From the NCBI GenBank assembly GCA_022606425.2, contig JAHDVF020000051.1, positions 248,001-312,000 on the forward strand: a DNA stretch of 64,000 nt, read 5' to 3'. Positions 62,105 to 64,000 of this stretch are shown one piece after another (the stretch's first letter is position 1; every line of letters begins with the position of its first letter). The notes under the pieces were generated by a model. That model was not told the DNA's origin. It saw only the letters and a list, made by a program, of their open reading frames with translations, and did no database searches. Position numbers and translations under genes: made by a program. Source of the DNA: Lepidostoma basale. Lineage: Eukaryota; Arthropoda; Insecta; Trichoptera; Lepidostomatidae.

Positions 62105-62631
62105 GATATTGAGTCCCCACGAGGCGAGATACTCACTCATGTTAGAGAGGGTTCAGAAAAGATTTCCGAGACATCGCTACATGAGGGAGTTTGGTAGCTA
62201 TCCGTGGCTTTATCCCGCTGCATTCCTCATGGGCATGCTGGGGACCAATAGTTTGCAGATAAGAAGAGATGGGTGCACACTTACCCATTTATTCAGACTT
62301 ATCAGGGGATTATTTGAGAATTCCGTCATCTTGGACGTTATCCATCTTTATGTTCCGGATGGTTAATCTTTGACAGCGTCAGCACAGACTGTTTTATGTT
62401 CCAGCATGCAAAACCAACCTGCCTCCTGTGATGCCTGTGGGGAGATTAATCAAACTGCTGAACATGATCGCTTCGCAGATCAACATCTTTCATATTCGTG
62501 AAATTTCCTTAGAAGACAAATACTCTTGACTTTGGCGAGTATCTTGTATTCCTAATGCTGAACCATCTCTCATGCATTCTTGGTATTATATATTTATTAT
62601 ATTTTACCTGTTCTCAATAGATGCCTTAAAC
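62105..62631 (+). pseudogene. Jockey-like LINE, outer layer of a nest
   Basis: Frame 62109-62366: MSPHEARYSLMLERVQKRFP, LMGMLGTNSLQIRRDG, IHLYVPDG; 3' UTR to 62631, then interrupted by a MITE and resumed at 63504. Confidence 0.75.
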
Positions 62632-62912
62632 CAGAGGTTCCAAAACTTTTTTGTCCCGTAGACCCCCTGCTTTCCTAATAAATAAAAAATTAGGGATCTA
62701 TGAAATGAAAATGGGAGACCACGATAATGGATCTCATGTCGGATGGTCGTAACGTTTTAACGGCTTTTTTTCTAGCTCATTCGGCAAAGATCAGATATTC
62801 GATTTTGCCAAATAAACTTAAAAAAAAGGTCACCAAACGTTTCGACCGGCATATTTTCCCCAATGAGCTAAAAAAAGGGTCGCTAACGATTTCGACCATC
62901 CGACCGGCCTCT

Positions 62913-63372
62913 GGTTACACCGTGGGAAGAGCAATTAGTCTGCTGAACGCGGTCTCCTCGGAGATCGACGTCTTTCATATTAGTGAAGGTACATTCAGGA
63001 GACAAATACTCTTAACTTTAGAAATTATCTTGTCTTCCTAATGTCGAACCATCTCTAATGCGTTCCTGGTACTATGTTGTATTTTTATAATATATTACCT
63101 GTACTCAATAGATTTTTTTTTTTTTTAAAAAAAAGACTAATACCAAGGATTTAAATCAATGATATTAGAATTTATTATTACAATCTTCAATGTGAGCAGA
63201 AAATAGCTCATTATTATGAAAAAGGAATCTGGTCGTGTCCAGGCTTGAACCCATGTCCCCTGGATCAGGAGCCAAGCGTTCTATCCCCTAGACCACCACC
63301 CGATTAAAGATGCCTTAAATATTTTCCTGTTTGTAATGTCTTTTGAGTTAATAAACAAATTTGATTTGATTG
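62913..63372 (+). pseudogene. Jockey-like LINE, third layer
   Basis: GGTTACACCGTGGGAAGAGC to CAAATTTGATTTGATTG: only the last about 40 codons (SLLNAVSSEIDVFHISEG) and 3' UTR, interrupted by a SINE at 63112. Confidence 0.7.
63112..63308 (-). mobile_element. tRNA-derived SINE, fourth layer
   Basis: Minus strand: head GGTGGTCTAGGGGATAGAAC, B box GGGTTCAAGCC, body about 110 bp, and a poly-A tail (T-run at 63112-63126 on plus). It differs from the 22466 SINE family. The tRNA-like head lacks a good T stem, so it is not a gene. Confidence 0.75.
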
Positions 63373-63566
63373 ACATGAGATCCACTATTGTGGACCCCCA
63401 TTTTCATTTCATAGACCCTCAATTTTTTTTTCCGCTGACATGGACCCCTTGTAAGTTGCCGTAGACCCCTGGGGGTCTATGTAGATCACTTTGGGAATCA
63501 CTGCCTTAAATTATAATTGTTGTTTGTAATATCGTTGTTTGGAATAATTGTGACTGTCCCCTCCAG

Positions 63567-63709
63567 TACCATCCGACCGGGGAGCCCTTGCTATGTGACG
63601 CCCCGGAGGGATGTTCCTTCAGCACATACCTCAATTCGGCCCTCAAGCACCACAAGATGATGGTCCACGGCAACGGGAAGACCCTCGCCTGCGAGATATG
63701 CGCCTACAA
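63567..63709 (+). CDS. C2H2 zinc-finger gene, exon 5 (continues)
   Basis: Acceptor TGTCCCCTCCAG before 63567, donor GTTAGT after 63709. Reads YHPTGEPLLCDAPEGCSFST, YLNSALKHHKMMVHGNGKTL and ACEICAYK, adding the last His of the exon 4 finger, one more finger and the start of another, which must be finished outside the window. Phase 0 in, phase 2 out. The paired-cysteine spacing CxxxxC alternates with CxxC, as in multi-finger DNA-binding proteins. Confidence 0.88.
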
Positions 63710-63784
63710 GTTAGTAGCCTCCTACAACCACACATTCTTTTAACTACAGTCCGGTTTATTATTAAACCATTAACATATTATTAA

Positions 63785-64000
63785 TTAAAAACAAAAGTAC
63801 CAATTTTCAAATGTTATATATGAATATGTAAGCTATAATAAAATTTAAAATCCATTGTATTGAATACGAATCTTCTTGAATACCTGTATTATATTTATAT
63901 GTATAATATTTATATTCAGTAAATTTTACATAAATATTTGAAGATTATTTTTGTAAAGAATTATGTTTACCACCCTTGATCTGTATGTATATAAAGGACT
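63785..64000 (+). repeat. LTR-like block, right-edge copy
   Basis: About 90 percent similar by eye to 3428-3645 (TATGAATATGTAAGC..TAAT, then TATGTATATAAAGGACT). Cut by the window end just at the TATA-like box. Confidence 0.5.

Larger units (their letters stand above)
62632..63503. mobile_element. hAT-like MITE, second layer
   Basis: Begins CAGAGGTTCCAAAACTTTTT and ends GATCACTTTGGGAATCACTG. The flanks CCTTAAAC / CCTTAAAT (62624-62631, 63504-63511) agree at 7 of 8 bases. Inner inverted pieces (GAAATGAAAATGGGAGACCA versus CCCCCATTTTCATTTCATAG) pair across the inserted LINE. Confidence 0.7.

Noticed and set aside
63225..63305. Possible tRNA gene with a CTG-like anticodon loop
   Set aside because: The anticodon loop has eight bases, the T stem is mispaired, and it carries a poly-A tail within a LINE: a SINE head.
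1..64000. CRISPR arrays, operons, ribosome binding sites, bacterial insertion sequences
   Set aside because: The window is eukaryotic: split genes, LINE/SINE/DNA transposons and no regularly spaced identical short repeats other than the satellite.

Overview
This is a 64 kb piece of a transposon-packed, AT-rich animal genome, almost certainly an insect and probably a moth or butterfly. The evidence is short introns with GT-AG borders, the mix of elements (mariner, pogo/Tigger, piggyBac, hAT, PIF/Harbinger, Helitron-like, copia, R1-, Jockey- and RTE-like LINEs), and an insect-type set of host genes. There are no prokaryotic features and no CRISPR array. The species call is inference. Exon borders were read by eye from splice sites and reading phase.

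Host genes. (1) 1768-14356, minus: a membrane-anchored short-chain dehydrogenase of the retinol-dehydrogenase 11-14 type. Three exons are in the window and the gene runs off the left edge; its introns are stuffed with transposons. (2) 17369-20906, minus: three phase-compatible exons of a coiled-coil protein, tentatively a kinetochore-type subunit. (3) 21194-24226, plus: a weak candidate gene divergent from (2), sharing a 288 bp intergenic stretch with an E2F-like site. (4) 33660-33853, minus: an orphan first exon with a membrane anchor. (5) 38491-39281, minus: a possible two-exon small protein. (6) 43178-45400, minus: an intronless ATMIN/ASCIZ homologue with four zinc fingers and many TQT motifs. 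(7) 53507-63709 and beyond, plus: five exons of a C2H2 zinc-finger gene. A copia, a mariner and a four-deep nest of repeats lie in its introns.

Repeat layers. 1-3130 is LINE debris. 3131-7060 is one SINE split by two Harbinger elements inserted six bases apart; the larger carries a transposase and an antisense MADF-BESS gene whose exons interlock. 7385-9000 is LINE and MITE debris. 9287-11500 is a Tigger interrupted by two LINEs. 11655-12835 is a 45-bp satellite arranged as a giant palindrome. 14544-16300 holds LTR-like repeats split by a foldback element. 17.8-43 kb holds LINE fragments, MITEs, hAT and a piggyBac remnant. 45592-50615 is a candidate Helitron. 51-64 kb holds more LINEs, a hAT MITE with a perfect 8-bp target duplication, a 3'-truncated copia and a mariner with perfect ends.

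The most unusual structures are the interlocked antisense gene pair of the Harbinger element, the paired Harbinger insertion with a recoverable empty site, the palindromic satellite, the SINE-like elements that share a LINE tail, and the 62.1-63.5 kb nest. I did not find a clearly new biochemical system.
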